The notes: generated by a model from the sequence alone, not told the origin. Positions 1-8,862 are shown, numbered from the stretch's first letter. The stretch: 64,000 nucleotides of DNA from Oscillospiraceae bacterium (GCA_015063905.1 SVTF01000002.1:55289-119288); one strand, 5' to 3'. A program made the numbers and translations.

Positions 1-987
1 GAACTCGTTATAATCACCGCGCCCGGTCCCGGAAGCGGAAAGATGGCAACGTGTATGTCCCAGTTGTATCACGAAAACTTGCGCGGAGTCAAGGCGGGAT
101 ATGCGAAATTCGAAACCTTTCCGATATGGAACATTGCGCTAAAGCACCCTGTTAACCTTGCGTACGAGGCGGCAACAGCCGACCTTAATGACGTAAACAT
201 GATAGACCCTTTCCATCTCGAAGCATACGGAACGACTGCGGTCAACTACAACCGAGACGTGGAGGCGTTTCCCGTTGTGGAAGCCATGTTCAAGAGGATA
301 TACGGAGAGTCCCCCTATAAGTCACCAACGGATATGGGCGTAAATATGGTTGGAAACTGCATAACCGACGACGAGGTAGTTCGTCGCGCATCGTGCCAGG
401 AGATAATCCGCCGTTACTACGCTGCGCTTTGTGAGCAAAAGGAAACCGCAGACGAAGGTATGTCTATGACTGTTGGAAAGATCGAAATGCTGATAAAGCA
501 GGTTGGAATTACCGTAAACGACCGCGCGGTTATAGGCGCGGCAAACGATAAGGCAGAGCTAACGGGTGGTCCCGCGGCGGCTATTCAGCTTCCGGATGGC
601 ACCATCATAACAGGAAAAACGTCGCCTCTGCTTGGCGCGGGCGCGGCTATGATACTCAACGCGCTTAAAGCGCTTGCGGGCATTGACGATAAGGTGGAGC
701 TTATATCTCCCTCCGTTATCAGACCTGTTCAGCATTTGAAGGTTGACCATCTTGGAAATCATAATCCGAGATTGCACGTTGACGAGATATTGATCGCTCT
801 CGCCATAAGCGCGGTAACGTCAAAGAGGGCAGCGGCGGCGCTGGAGCAGCTGGGCAACCTCAAGGGGTGCGACGCTCATTCGTCGGTCATTCTTTCCAGC
901 ACCGACGTGCGCACCTTTAAAAAGCTGGGCGTTCATATGACCTGTGAGCCAAGGTATCAGGTCAAAAAGCTTTATCACTCAAAATAA
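1..987 (+). CDS. DUF1846 (UPF0371) family protein, 5' end outside window
   Basis: The reading frame is open from base 1, so the gene begins upstream; the ORF-track start at 43 is an internal Met. The visible 328 residues begin with VIITAPGPGSGKMAT, a glycine-rich loop followed by LSQLYHE-like sequence, and continue with NLAYEAATADLNDVNMIDPF, all typical of DUF1846. Family members are about 500 residues, so roughly the first third is missing. The family is conserved in Firmicutes; the loop suggests nucleotide or phosphate binding, but I know of no firm biochemical role. The gene is followed at once by a strong terminator, so it belongs to an upstream unit and not to the ilv genes. Confidence 0.9.
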   Translation, partial: ELVIITAPGPGSGKMATCMSQLYHENLRGVKAGYAKFETFPIWNIALKHPVNLAYEAATADLNDVNMIDPFHLEAYGTTAVNYNRDVEAFPVVEAMFKRIYGESPYKSPTDMGVNMVGNCITDDEVVRRASCQEIIRRYYAALCEQKETADEGMSMTVGKIEMLIKQVGITVNDRAVIGAANDKAELTGGPAAAIQLPDGTIITGKTSPLLGAGAAMILNALKALAGIDDKVELISPSVIRPVQHLKVDHLGNHNPRLHVDEILIALAISAVTSKRAAAALEQLGNLKGCDAHSSVILSSTDVRTFKKLGVHMTCEPRYQVKKLYHSK

Positions 988-1003
988 TACTACATTAACA
1001 TTC

Positions 1004-1049
1004 ATCAAGCTCGGCAAGGTAAAAGCAACCGCTTCCGAGCTTGATTTTT
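1004..1049 (+). terminator. Rho-independent terminator after the DUF1846 gene
   Basis: An 11-bp perfect stem (ATCAAGCTCGG pairing with CCGAGCTTGAT) is followed directly by a T run. It isolates the upstream gene from the ilvA promoter about 60 bp further on. Confidence 0.85.
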
Positions 1050-1105
1050 GTGTATAATTAACAAAAAACATATAAGCTGTTTTTTTGATTTGTACAGATG
1101 CGATA

Positions 1106-1134
1106 TTGACAGATTTTTGAAAATCGGTTATTAT
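1106..1134 (+). promoter_or_regulatory. SigA-type promoter of the ilvA T-box unit
   Basis: TTGACA, a 17-bp spacer and TATTAT stand just upstream of the T-box leader. The predicted start near 1141 coincides with the beginning of the leader fold. Confidence 0.8.
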
Positions 1135-1140
1135 TAATGT

Positions 1141-1445
1141 AAGCGATGAAGAGGAGCGACGGCACGGTCGTCCTAAAGAGAGCTGTCGGCAGGTGAAAGA
1201 CAGTGGACGTAAGTGCAGGTTAAATCACCTCGGAGCTCGCCGTCGAAACGCCAACGAAAAAACGTTGCGGCACAGTAGAACGGCGCGTATCCCTGCGTTA
1301 AAGGGCAACGCATAATACTGTGCGTTTTGAGTGGCCTTTCGGCAAAAAGAGTGGTACCGCGGAGTAAATTGCTTCGTCTCTTTGAAGGATAAGGAGACGT
1401 GCGTCATAGACAGATCGTCTCGAAAGAGGCGGTTTTTGTTTTTTA
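1141..1445 (+). promoter_or_regulatory. T-box leader, probable isoleucine (AUC) specifier, controlling ilvA-ridA
   Basis: The leader carries the diagnostic T-box sequence GTGGTACCGCGG at about 1351, just before an antiterminator/terminator region. In stem I, GAGG at 1151-1154 can pair with CCTC at 1228-1231, placing AAATCA at the 3' side of the specifier loop, so the likely specifier is ATC (1224-1226, Ile) followed by the usual A. T-boxes read uncharged tRNA and allow readthrough on amino-acid starvation. Isoleucine control of threonine ammonia-lyase makes biological sense. The T-box itself is certain; the specifier is a hand-folded inference. Confidence 0.9.
1375..1437 (+). terminator. T-box leader terminator hairpin
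   Basis: CGTCTCTTT at 1375 pairs with AAAGAGGCG at 1423 and is followed by TTTTTGTTTTT. It lies immediately after the T-box sequence, as expected for the terminator that competes with the antiterminator. Confidence 0.75.
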
Positions 1446-1482
1446 CCGTCTTAAATACTTTTAGCTTGAAAGGAAGATCGTA

Positions 1483-2676
1483 ATGTTGACACTCGACAAG
1501 ATATATCACGCGGCATATGCCTTGCGTGATGTGGTAAGAAAAACCGCGCTTATTAAGTCTCCTAAAATCAATCCCGACTGTGAGCTTTATCTCAAAACGG
1601 AGAATCTGCAGATAACGGGATCGTTTAAGGTAAGGGGCGCGGGCTATAAAATATCTCAGCTGTCACCCGAGGAAAAGGAGCGCGGAGTTATTGCCTGTTC
1701 GGCGGGAAATCATGCTCAGGGAGTGGCTCTCGCGGCACAAAAATACGGCATAAAATCGGTTATTTGTCTGCCCGACGGAGCGCCTATATCCAAGGTTGAG
1801 GCAACCAAGAGCTATGGCGCGGAAGTGGTTATGGTAGAAGGAGTTTACGATGATGCCTACAACCGCGCGCTCCAGCTTCGCGATGAGTGCGGATACACCT
1901 TTGTTCACCCGTTTGACGACGATGACGTTATCGCGGGTCAGGGAACGATAGGTCTTGAGATACTTGATGAGCTTGAGGATATAGATGCTGTGGTAGTTCC
2001 CGTTGGCGGCGGAGGACTCATATCCGGTGTGGCATATGCGCTCAAGCATCTGAAGCCAAGTATAAAGGTTTATGGCGTTCAGGCGTCGGGTGCGCCCAGC
2101 ATGTACGATTCGGTCAAGGGCGGAAAGAAGGTAAGGCTGAACGGCGTGTCCACGATAGCTGACGGTATTGCGGTCAAGGAGCCGGGCGACAACACATATG
2201 CCTTGGTTTCTAAGTATGTTGACGATATTGTAACGGTCAGCGAGGGCGAAATATCCTCAGCTATACTTGCGCTGATAGAGCAGCACAAGCTTATAGCGGA
2301 GGGAGCGGGAGCCGTATCCGTGGCCGCGGTGATGTTCAACAAGATACCCGTCAAAAACAAAAAGGTAGTTGCTATAGTGTCGGGCGGTAATATTGATGTT
2401 ACCATATTGTCAAGGGTAATAAAGAGAGGTCTTTTGATGAGCGGAAGAAACCATACGCTCTGCGTTGAGCTTATGGATAAGCCGGGTCAGCTTCTCGGTG
2501 TTTCGGAGATAATTGCGCGGCTTGGCGCAAACGTAATATCCATACATCACGAGAGAGCCAGTGAGACAATGGATATTAACGGATGCTACTTGCGCATAGT
2601 GCTGGAAACGAGAAATCATGAGCATATAAAAGAGATAACTCAGGCATTGATTGATGCAGGATTTAAATTGGTGTAA
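1483..2676 (+). CDS. ilvA: Threonine ammonia-lyase (threonine dehydratase), biosynthetic
   Basis: PLP enzyme making 2-oxobutanoate from threonine, the entry step to isoleucine. The PLP lysine lies in GSFKVRGA (about K49), followed by the SAGNHAQG loop, the glycine-rich phosphate-binding VGGGGLISG and a C-terminal SGGNID motif. Residues about 325-397 form one ACT domain beginning LCVELMDKPGQL, so the 397-residue length fits the single-ACT class common in Firmicutes. The start has an AAAGGAAG ribosome binding site. It is first gene behind the Ile-type T-box and is followed 18 bp later by ridA, whose product clears the reactive intermediate it releases. Confidence 0.95.
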   Translation: MLTLDKIYHAAYALRDVVRKTALIKSPKINPDCELYLKTENLQITGSFKVRGAGYKISQLSPEEKERGVIACSAGNHAQGVALAAQKYGIKSVICLPDGAPISKVEATKSYGAEVVMVEGVYDDAYNRALQLRDECGYTFVHPFDDDDVIAGQGTIGLEILDELEDIDAVVVPVGGGGLISGVAYALKHLKPSIKVYGVQASGAPSMYDSVKGGKKVRLNGVSTIADGIAVKEPGDNTYALVSKYVDDIVTVSEGEISSAILALIEQHKLIAEGAGAVSVAAVMFNKIPVKNKKVVAIVSGGNIDVTILSRVIKRGLLMSGRNHTLCVELMDKPGQLLGVSEIIARLGANVISIHHERASETMDINGCYLRIVLETRNHEHIKEITQALIDAGFKLV

Positions 2677-2694
2677 ATAAAGGAGAGAACTGTT

Positions 2695-3066
2695 ATGGAA
2701 AAGATATATACTAAAAATGCTCCCGAGGCCATAGGACCCTATTCGCAGGCGGTAAAGGTTGGGAATCTGGTTTTTACTTCGGGACAGATAGCCATCGATC
2801 CCGCAAGCGGAGCCGTTGAGGCGACGGATATCGCGAGTCAGGCAGAGCAGGTCTGCAAGAATCTTTGCGCCGTGCTTTCGGCGGCGGGAACAAGCATCGA
2901 AAATGTTGTAAAGACGACGTGCTTCCTTGCCGACATGGCGGATTTTGCGGCGTTTAATGAAGTGTACGGAAAATATTTTACCACTAAACCGGCGCGCTCG
3001 TGTGTTGCTGCAAAGCAGTTGCCCAAAAACGTTTTGTGCGAGGTTGAGGTAATAGCGGAGATTTGA
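2695..3066 (+). CDS. ridA: RidA-family enamine/imine deaminase
   Basis: A 123-residue RidA/YjgF/UK114 protein, the family's usual length. It opens with the typical APEAIGPYSQAV block and has FTSGQIAIDP in the middle, the conserved arginine in KPARSCVAAKQLP and the end CEVEVIAEI. Family members hydrolyse 2-aminocrotonate and 2-aminoacrylate, which PLP lyases such as IlvA release and which damage other PLP enzymes. The position just behind ilvA, with its own AAGGAGAG site, supports this role directly. Confidence 0.95.
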   Translation: MEKIYTKNAPEAIGPYSQAVKVGNLVFTSGQIAIDPASGAVEATDIASQAEQVCKNLCAVLSAAGTSIENVVKTTCFLADMADFAAFNEVYGKYFTTKPARSCVAAKQLPKNVLCEVEVIAEI

Positions 3067-3074
3067 CGAGTATT

Positions 3075-3175
3075 ATGTTGAAAGCATTGGGGGATTTTGC
3101 AAGCGGTAGCGGCAAAAATGGTAAATCAAGCCAGCATTTCTCCGATGCTTTCGTCAAAAATGCAATTTTCAACAT
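3075..3175. repeat. Nested palindromic intergenic element after ridA
   Basis: The outer arms ATGTTGAAA (3075-3083) and TTTCAACAT (3167-3175) are inverted repeats, and inside them GAAAGCAT (3080) and ATGCTTTC (3145) form a second pair. The whole can fold into one branched structure of about 100 nt. No T run follows, so a standard terminator is doubtful; a small dispersed palindromic element is an alternative. No other copy was noticed in this window. Confidence 0.5.
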
Positions 3176-3242
3176 GCGTATCCATCAAATTTAGTCAAAA
3201 TCAATAAAAAAATCAAATATCTCAAAAAAAAGAGAAAATTTA

Positions 3243-3271
3243 TTGACAACAAGGCTTTTTTGTGATATAAT
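3243..3271 (+). promoter_or_regulatory. SigA-type promoter of the ilvB-to-ilvE unit
   Basis: A consensus match: TTGACA, 17 bp, TATAAT. It lies about 35 bp upstream of the second T-box fold and is the only clear promoter seen before the long ilv/leu gene run. Confidence 0.9.
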
Positions 3272-3300
3272 CAACGCATATTTATTTTGAATGAAGTAAA

Positions 3301-3580
3301 TGCGACGAAGGGAATCAGTAATGCGTTTAAAGCTTGCAGAAAGCCGGCGTGGATTTTGTCCGTGATGCGAGCCGGTAGCCTTAGCGTGTGAAGCTCATCC
3401 CGGAGCATCTGCCCGAACACCGAATCGCTTTGGTTAGTAGGCACAGACGGCAGTCTCCGTTACCAAGGACGTTTTACTGATAGGTAAAAGCAGAGTGGTC
3501 GCGCAAGCGGCAATGAGAGTGGTACCGCAGAGAGTTTTTTAGCCCTTTGTCTCTTTTTAGGAGGCGAGGGTCTTTTTGCT
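3301..3580 (+). promoter_or_regulatory. T-box leader, probable leucine (CUC) specifier, controlling ilvB and downstream genes
   Basis: The T-box sequence GTGGTACCGCAG lies at about 3519, followed by a terminator (AGCCCT/AGGGTCT then TTTTT, about 3541-3577). In stem I, GGGA (3310-3313) can pair with TCCC (3398-3401), the conserved AGTA is at 3317, and the opposite strand reads GAAGCTCA, so CTC (3394-3396, Leu) followed by A is the likely specifier. Control of an ilv-leu operon by a leucine T-box is known in Bacillus. T-box identity is certain, specifier moderate. Confidence 0.9.
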
Positions 3581-3660
3581 CTTTTGAGGACTTGACGCAT
3601 CTTCATGTAGTTTTTATCACCCCCGCGAAAAGCGAAAACACACAACAACGGAGGTAATTT

Positions 3661-5319
3661 ATGAAATTAAACGGTTCGGAAATACTTGTCAACGTATTGA
3701 TGGAGCAGGGAGTGGACACCGTTTTCGGATATCCCGGAGGCGCGGTGTTAAATATTTACGACGCGCTTTATAAATACAGTGATAAGATCACCCACTATAT
3801 GACGGCTCACGAGCAGGGGGCGGCGCACGCCGCTGACGGTTACGCGAGGGCAACGGGTAAGACGGGCGTGGTTATTGCCACCAGCGGCCCCGGCGCGACC
3901 AATCTCGTTACGGGAATAGCCACGGCATATATGGACAGCGTTCCTATGGTAGCTATAACAGGTAACGTGTCTACGCCCCTTATAGGCTGCGATAGCTTCC
4001 AGGAGGTATATATTGCGGGTATTACGTTGCCTATCACAAAGCATAATTTCGTCGTCCGCGACGTAAACGAGCTTGCGGATACGATTCGCCGCGCGTTTGA
4101 AATAGCGGGAAGCGGAAGACCGGGGCCTGTGCTTATCGATATACCCAAGGATGTAACGGCGGACATTGCGGAATATGAGCCTCGCGAGGCGGTCACGGTT
4201 GGCGTTACGGATGAGATTAAGGGTGATGTCGCCGAGGTCGCTGAGCTTATAAACAGAAGTGAGCGTCCTTTCATTTATTTCGGCGGAGGCGTTCGTATAT
4301 CGGAGGCAGGAGACCAGCTGCGCGAGCTTATCGAAAAGGCGGATATTCCCGCGGCGCATACGCTTATGGCGGCGGGTGTGCTTGGATACGGTGAGAGAAA
4401 CAATCTCGGTCTTATAGGAATGCACGGTAATTATTCTGCTAACTGCGCAACAAGCCGTTCGGACGTGCTTATTGCGATAGGAACGCGCTTTTCTGACAGA
4501 GTTGCGCTTAATACCGAAAAATTCGCTCAGCACGCGAGGATCGTGCATATCGACATAGATCCCAGCGAAATAAACAAGAACGTAACAGCGGATTACAGCA
4601 TTGTGGGAGATATAAAGAACGTGCTTTTAAAAATGCTCCCCATGATAAAGGACAAAAAGCACGAGTCTTGGCACGAAAGCATTGACGAGTGGAAGGCGAA
4701 GGATCATAAGCCCGCGGACAGCGATACAAGGATCAAGCCGCATTTCATCGTTGAAAAGACGTGCGAGCTTGCCGGAACGGACGCGATCTACGTTACCGAC
4801 GTAGGTCAGCATCAGATGTGGGCGGCGCAGTATCTGCATCACACTCATCCCAAGAACTTCCTCACAAGCGGCGGTCTTGGCACTATGGGTTACGGTTACG
4901 GCGCGGCAATAGGCGCCAGCATCGCAAGACCCGATGCTCGCGTTATTCACTTTACGGGTGACGGCTCCTTCCATATGAATCTCAATGAGCTTTGTACGGC
5001 GGTTTCATATAACGTTCCTGTAATTTCCATCATCTTCAACAACGCTGTGCTTGGAATGGTGCATCAATGGCAGGATACCTTTTACGGAAAGAGATTTTCT
5101 TCCAGCGAACCAAACAGAGTGACCAACTATAAGGCGGTTGCCGAGGGATTTGGGGGAAAAGGCTTCCGTTGCGAAACCCCCGCCCAGTTCGAGCAGGCGT
5201 TAAAGCAGGCACTTGTTCTGGATTGCCCTGTGTGGATTGAATGCGTGGTCGATAAGGACGAAAAGGTATTTCCCATGATACCGGGCGGCAAGACGGTTAA
5301 AGATACAATTTTCAACTAA
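3661..5319 (+). CDS. ilvB: Acetolactate synthase, large (catalytic) subunit
   Basis: TPP enzyme condensing two pyruvates to acetolactate, or pyruvate with 2-oxobutanoate to acetohydroxybutyrate. The N-terminal domain carries FGYPGGAVLNIYDAL and the catalytic glutamate E51 in AHEQGAAHAADGYAR. The middle FAD-type domain has TRFSDRVA, and the C-terminal TPP/Mg motif reads GDGSFHMNLNEL with the NN end of the motif in IIFNN. The 552 residues match the family. The start follows GGAGG with good spacing and lies directly after the Leu-type T-box. It works with the IlvN subunit encoded next. Confidence 0.96.
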   Translation: MKLNGSEILVNVLMEQGVDTVFGYPGGAVLNIYDALYKYSDKITHYMTAHEQGAAHAADGYARATGKTGVVIATSGPGATNLVTGIATAYMDSVPMVAITGNVSTPLIGCDSFQEVYIAGITLPITKHNFVVRDVNELADTIRRAFEIAGSGRPGPVLIDIPKDVTADIAEYEPREAVTVGVTDEIKGDVAEVAELINRSERPFIYFGGGVRISEAGDQLRELIEKADIPAAHTLMAAGVLGYGERNNLGLIGMHGNYSANCATSRSDVLIAIGTRFSDRVALNTEKFAQHARIVHIDIDPSEINKNVTADYSIVGDIKNVLLKMLPMIKDKKHESWHESIDEWKAKDHKPADSDTRIKPHFIVEKTCELAGTDAIYVTDVGQHQMWAAQYLHHTHPKNFLTSGGLGTMGYGYGAAIGASIARPDARVIHFTGDGSFHMNLNELCTAVSYNVPVISIIFNNAVLGMVHQWQDTFYGKRFSSSEPNRVTNYKAVAEGFGGKGFRCETPAQFEQALKQALVLDCPVWIECVVDKDEKVFPMIPGGKTVKDTIFN

Positions 5320-5340
5320 ACGAGCGGATCGGAGAATGAA

Positions 5341-5835
5341 ATGAAAAAACAATGTATGGTGCTTTTTGTTGAAAACAACGCGGGTGTGCTTGCGAGAGTT
5401 GCGTCTCTGTTCGTTCAGAGAGGCTTTAATATCGACTCCTTGACAACGTCGCCTACCGAAAACGAAAAAATCTCGCGCTTGACGATAATGACACACGGTG
5501 ACGAGAGGACCTTTAGTCAGATAATGAAGCAAACGGGAAAGCTGGTTGAGACCAAGCTCATATTTTCGGTCGAGCCAACCTTTAGCCTTATCCACGAGGT
5601 CGCGCTTGTAAAGTTTTCTGCAGAAGAAAAGGATAACGAGCAGCTTATCGAGCTCATCGGCATATATGGCGCAAGAATCGTTGACAAGACGGGTGGATAC
5701 CTGGTTGCAGAGCTTTGCGACACTCCGCAGAGGATAGACGGCTTTTTGGAAGACGTATCAAGGTTCAAGATAATCGAATCGGGACGCTCGGGTGCTATCG
5801 CAATGGAACGCGGCGGCGTTGATTACGAATTATAA
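5341..5835 (+). CDS. ilvN: Acetolactate synthase, small (regulatory) subunit
   Basis: A 164-residue regulatory partner of IlvB. The N-terminal ACT domain is recognisable in ENNAGVLARVASLFVQRG and FNIDSLTTSPTE, and the C-terminal half carries IVDKTGGYLVAELCDTP, typical of the second ACT-like domain. The subunit usually confers valine feedback inhibition and stimulates the catalytic subunit. It starts 21 bp after ilvB, behind a GGAG site, consistent with co-expression. Confidence 0.95.
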   Translation: MKKQCMVLFVENNAGVLARVASLFVQRGFNIDSLTTSPTENEKISRLTIMTHGDERTFSQIMKQTGKLVETKLIFSVEPTFSLIHEVALVKFSAEEKDNEQLIELIGIYGARIVDKTGGYLVAELCDTPQRIDGFLEDVSRFKIIESGRSGAIAMERGGVDYEL

Positions 5836-5904
5836 GCAGTTTTAATATTGCGGAGCAAAAGACATTCCGCTTTATCTAAATCAAAAACAAAAAAATCTTA
5901 ATAA

Positions 5905-6936
<1,032 letters not shown>

Positions 6937-7129
6937 GACCGTCGACTTTTTCCGGATACTGCGTTATTCCTCGCAAACAGCTCGAGGTAGGTAACTACGA
7001 CTTCGCTTTGCTTGCTCCGGTACGCCTTGTCTCCGAAAGAATCTCTCGGTCTTAGCAAATTGTCATACGGCGTTGGTTCTTGCGCCTTGTACGGCACAAA
7101 TTCTCGTCGGTCTTGACCGATTGTAAACA
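6937..7129. other. Gene-free spacer between ilvC and the coaX-like gene
   Basis: No convincing ORF and no simple terminator were seen. The spacer is rich in CTTGC/GGTAC/TCTCGGTC-type segments, and TCTCGGTCTT and TCGGTCTTGACCG look like degenerate repeats of one another. It may be another dispersed repeat. It ends in the palindrome at 7130. Confidence 0.4.
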
Positions 7130-7163
7130 GAGTTGGGGAGCTTTTTTAAAAGTTCCCCAACTC
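7130..7163. repeat. Palindromic element (core TTGGGGA / TCCCCAA)
   Basis: GAGTTGGGGA pairs with TCCCCAACTC, and inside it CTTTT pairs with AAAAG. It is a short member of the GGGGAA..TTTT/AAAA..TTCCCC palindrome family found in this window, and lies about 30 bp before the coaX-like start. Confidence 0.65.
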
Positions 7164-7192
7164 AAAAAACTTCGATGAAGGGAGGAACAAGC

Positions 7193-7993
7193 ATGCTTTT
7201 AGCCGTAAACGTTGGAAATAAAAACGTTTCCTTTGCGGTGTTTGAGTCGGGATGCGGTGACATCGCGGCTAAATTTACCGTTTCCGCAGATAAAAACAGG
7301 ACTGCGGATGAATACGTTATACTTGTAAAGCAATTACTCGATTATTCGGGAATTGACAAAGAAAAGCTTGACGGAGCCGTAATGGCGAGCGTTGTTCCTC
7401 AGCTAAACGACGCGATCAAAAGCGTGATACAAAAGCTAATAAATAAAAATCCTTTAGTCGTGGGCCCCGGTGTAAAGACGGGCTTTGCCATAAGGATAGA
7501 CGATCCCGCCGAGCTTGGCGCTGATATAGTTGCAAATGCCGTGGCGGTGGTTGCAATAATGAGATCTGAAACGGCGGACGCTCCCGCAATAATTCTCGAT
7601 ATGGGAAGTGTCACAACGCTTTTTGCGATAAACAAAAATAGGGAAGTGGTCGGCGGTGCCATAATTCCCGGCGTCGATATGTCGCTCGACGCTCTGCACA
7701 GAGAGACCGCACAGCTGCCCAATATCGAGCTATCAAGCGCGGCAAGGGCAATAGGTAAAAACACCAAAGCGTCGCTTACGTCGGGTGTTATTCTCGGTCA
7801 GGCGGCAATGATAGACGGTCTTATAGACAGATTCGAAAAAGAGCTTAAATGCACTGCGGGCGAGGCGATCGTATTCGCCACGGGAGATAAATGCGAGGCG
7901 GTGACGAATAACTGTACCCACGCGTTCAGATATTTCCCCGACCTTACGCTTTGCGGCTTGGCGCACATCTATAAAAACACCGTTGAAATTTAA
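7193..7993 (+). CDS. coaX: Type III pantothenate kinase (CoaX)-like protein with altered phosphate-binding motif
   Basis: The 266-residue fold matches type III pantothenate kinase: GADIVANAV (D111, the usual catalytic base), the phosphate-2 region LDMGSVTT, GGAIIPGVDMSLDAL and TAQLPNIEL followed by IGKNTKASLTSG. The N-terminal phosphate-1 motif, normally D-x-G-N-T, reads NVGNKN here: the invariant Asp is Asn6 and the Thr is Lys10. Activity is therefore uncertain; it may be a non-catalytic or divergent paralogue. The start at 7193 is chosen over 7133 because GGGAGG precedes it and homology begins there. It sits in the ilv operon, whose ketoisovalerate intermediate also feeds pantothenate. Confidence 0.8.
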   Translation: MLLAVNVGNKNVSFAVFESGCGDIAAKFTVSADKNRTADEYVILVKQLLDYSGIDKEKLDGAVMASVVPQLNDAIKSVIQKLINKNPLVVGPGVKTGFAIRIDDPAELGADIVANAVAVVAIMRSETADAPAIILDMGSVTTLFAINKNREVVGGAIIPGVDMSLDALHRETAQLPNIELSSAARAIGKNTKASLTSGVILGQAAMIDGLIDRFEKELKCTAGEAIVFATGDKCEAVTNNCTHAFRYFPDLTLCGLAHIYKNTVEI

Positions 7994-8062
7994 CCTTGAT
8001 AATAACGCCACGCGGCGATTATTATAAATTTTATGCGCCGTACTCATTTTGAGACGACAGCA

Positions 8063-8085
8063 GAGGGTGTGAGTCCCTCAAGGAG
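8063..8085 (+). promoter_or_regulatory. Leader hairpin next to the small-ORF ribosome binding site
   Basis: GAGGG (8063) pairs with CCCTC (8075), followed without gap by the AAGGAG site (8080-8085) of the small upstream ORF. The CCCTC arm could alternatively pair with the GGAG. No recognised riboswitch class fits the 7994-8092 leader. Confidence 0.4.
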
Positions 8086-8092
8086 AAAATTT

Positions 8093-8161
8093 ATGTTCAA
8101 TTTCATTTTTTTGCGCGGCGGTACTTTTGATCGTACTCGCAGAGCAGGAGGACTGATATGA
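8093..8161 (+). CDS. Possible 22-residue leader peptide overlapping the ECF transporter gene
   Basis: This ORF is too short for the supplied track. ATG at 8093 follows AAGGAG with 7-nt spacing and runs 22 codons (starting MFNFIFLRGG) to a TGA whose bases overlap the ATG of the next gene (ATGA). The AGGAGG site of the transporter gene lies inside this ORF, so ribosomes translating it would unmask or reinitiate at the downstream start. The peptide has no recognisable domain. That it is translated is inference; the geometry is directly visible. Confidence 0.5.
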   Translation: MFNFIFLRGGTFDRTRRAGGLI

Positions 8162-8796
8162 AACGTTCTGCTACTCAAAAAATCATTAAAATGGTGCAGC
8201 TTGCACTTCTTGTCGCGCTTGTATTTGTGCTTCAGATGCTGGGTTCGTTCATCAAGATAGGACCATTGCCGATGTCATTCGTGCTTGTTCCCATCGTTGT
8301 GGGAGCATTTCTTCTTGGATGGCGCGAGGGAGCGTTCCTCGGATTTGTATTCGGCGTAATAACTATGGTTATGGGAATTGCAGGCATTGACGGTTTTTCG
8401 TTTTTGCTTTGGCAAGCGAGTCCTTTTTGGTTCATAGTCGTTTGTCTTGTTAAGGCGACCATGGCGGGACTTGGATCCGGGCTTATATATAAAGCGCTGG
8501 GTAAGGTGCTTGGTGAAAAATACATTGTAGTTACCACGGTGATCGCTTCGATAAGCGCACCCATTATTAACACAGGAATATTCGTTGTCGGAATGCTGCT
8601 GTTTTTCTTTGACACGATGTCCGGACTTCCCGCGCTTTTCCCCGATGCCTTCGGACAGTTCGGTGGAGCTATTGAGGTAGTATTCCTCGGTCTTGCGGGA
8701 CTGAATTTTGTCGGCGAGTTTGTTGTAAATCTCGTCCTCTCCCCCGCGATCGTTCGCATAGTTGCGGTTGTAGGAAAAAAGCTTAAAAAATCATAA
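8158..8796 (+). CDS. ECF transporter S component, possibly for pantothenate or a related vitamin
   Basis: A 212-residue hydrophobic protein with about six membrane segments. The N-terminal region (QLALLVALVFVLQMLGSFIKIG) and the GAFLLGWREGAFLGFVFG block are typical of energy-coupling-factor substrate-binding subunits of the folate/pantothenate/riboflavin type. S components bind a vitamin and use a shared EcfA/EcfA'/EcfT module, which is not in this window. The substrate cannot be read from sequence; the neighbouring CoaX-like gene suggests pantothenate, as in PanT. The start overlaps the small leader ORF by ATGA. Confidence 0.75.
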   Translation: MKRSATQKIIKMVQLALLVALVFVLQMLGSFIKIGPLPMSFVLVPIVVGAFLLGWREGAFLGFVFGVITMVMGIAGIDGFSFLLWQASPFWFIVVCLVKATMAGLGSGLIYKALGKVLGEKYIVVTTVIASISAPIINTGIFVVGMLLFFFDTMSGLPALFPDAFGQFGGAIEVVFLGLAGLNFVGEFVVNLVLSPAIVRIVAVVGKKLKKS

Positions 8797-8805
8797 CATA
8801 CATTA

Positions 8806-8862
8806 CCCCATACCCTCTTTTTGAAGGTTTTTTGGAAAGGGTGGGTCGTGGGGAGGAGAACT
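8806..8862. repeat. Partial copy of the two-module palindromic repeat
   Basis: CCCCATACCCTCTTTTTGAAGG..GGAAAGGGTGGG resembles module B of the repeat family and is followed by GGGGAGGAGAACTTT, a half of module A without its partner arm. It looks like a degraded copy just after the transporter gene. Confidence 0.5.

Noticed and set aside
2984-3175. 63-residue minus-strand ORF
   Set aside because: It lies over the end of ridA and the nested palindrome and has no sign of selection.
7994-8157. Vitamin riboswitch ahead of the ECF transporter gene
   Set aside because: No known THF, TPP, cobalamin or similar consensus could be fitted; the small ORF and hairpin explain the region better.
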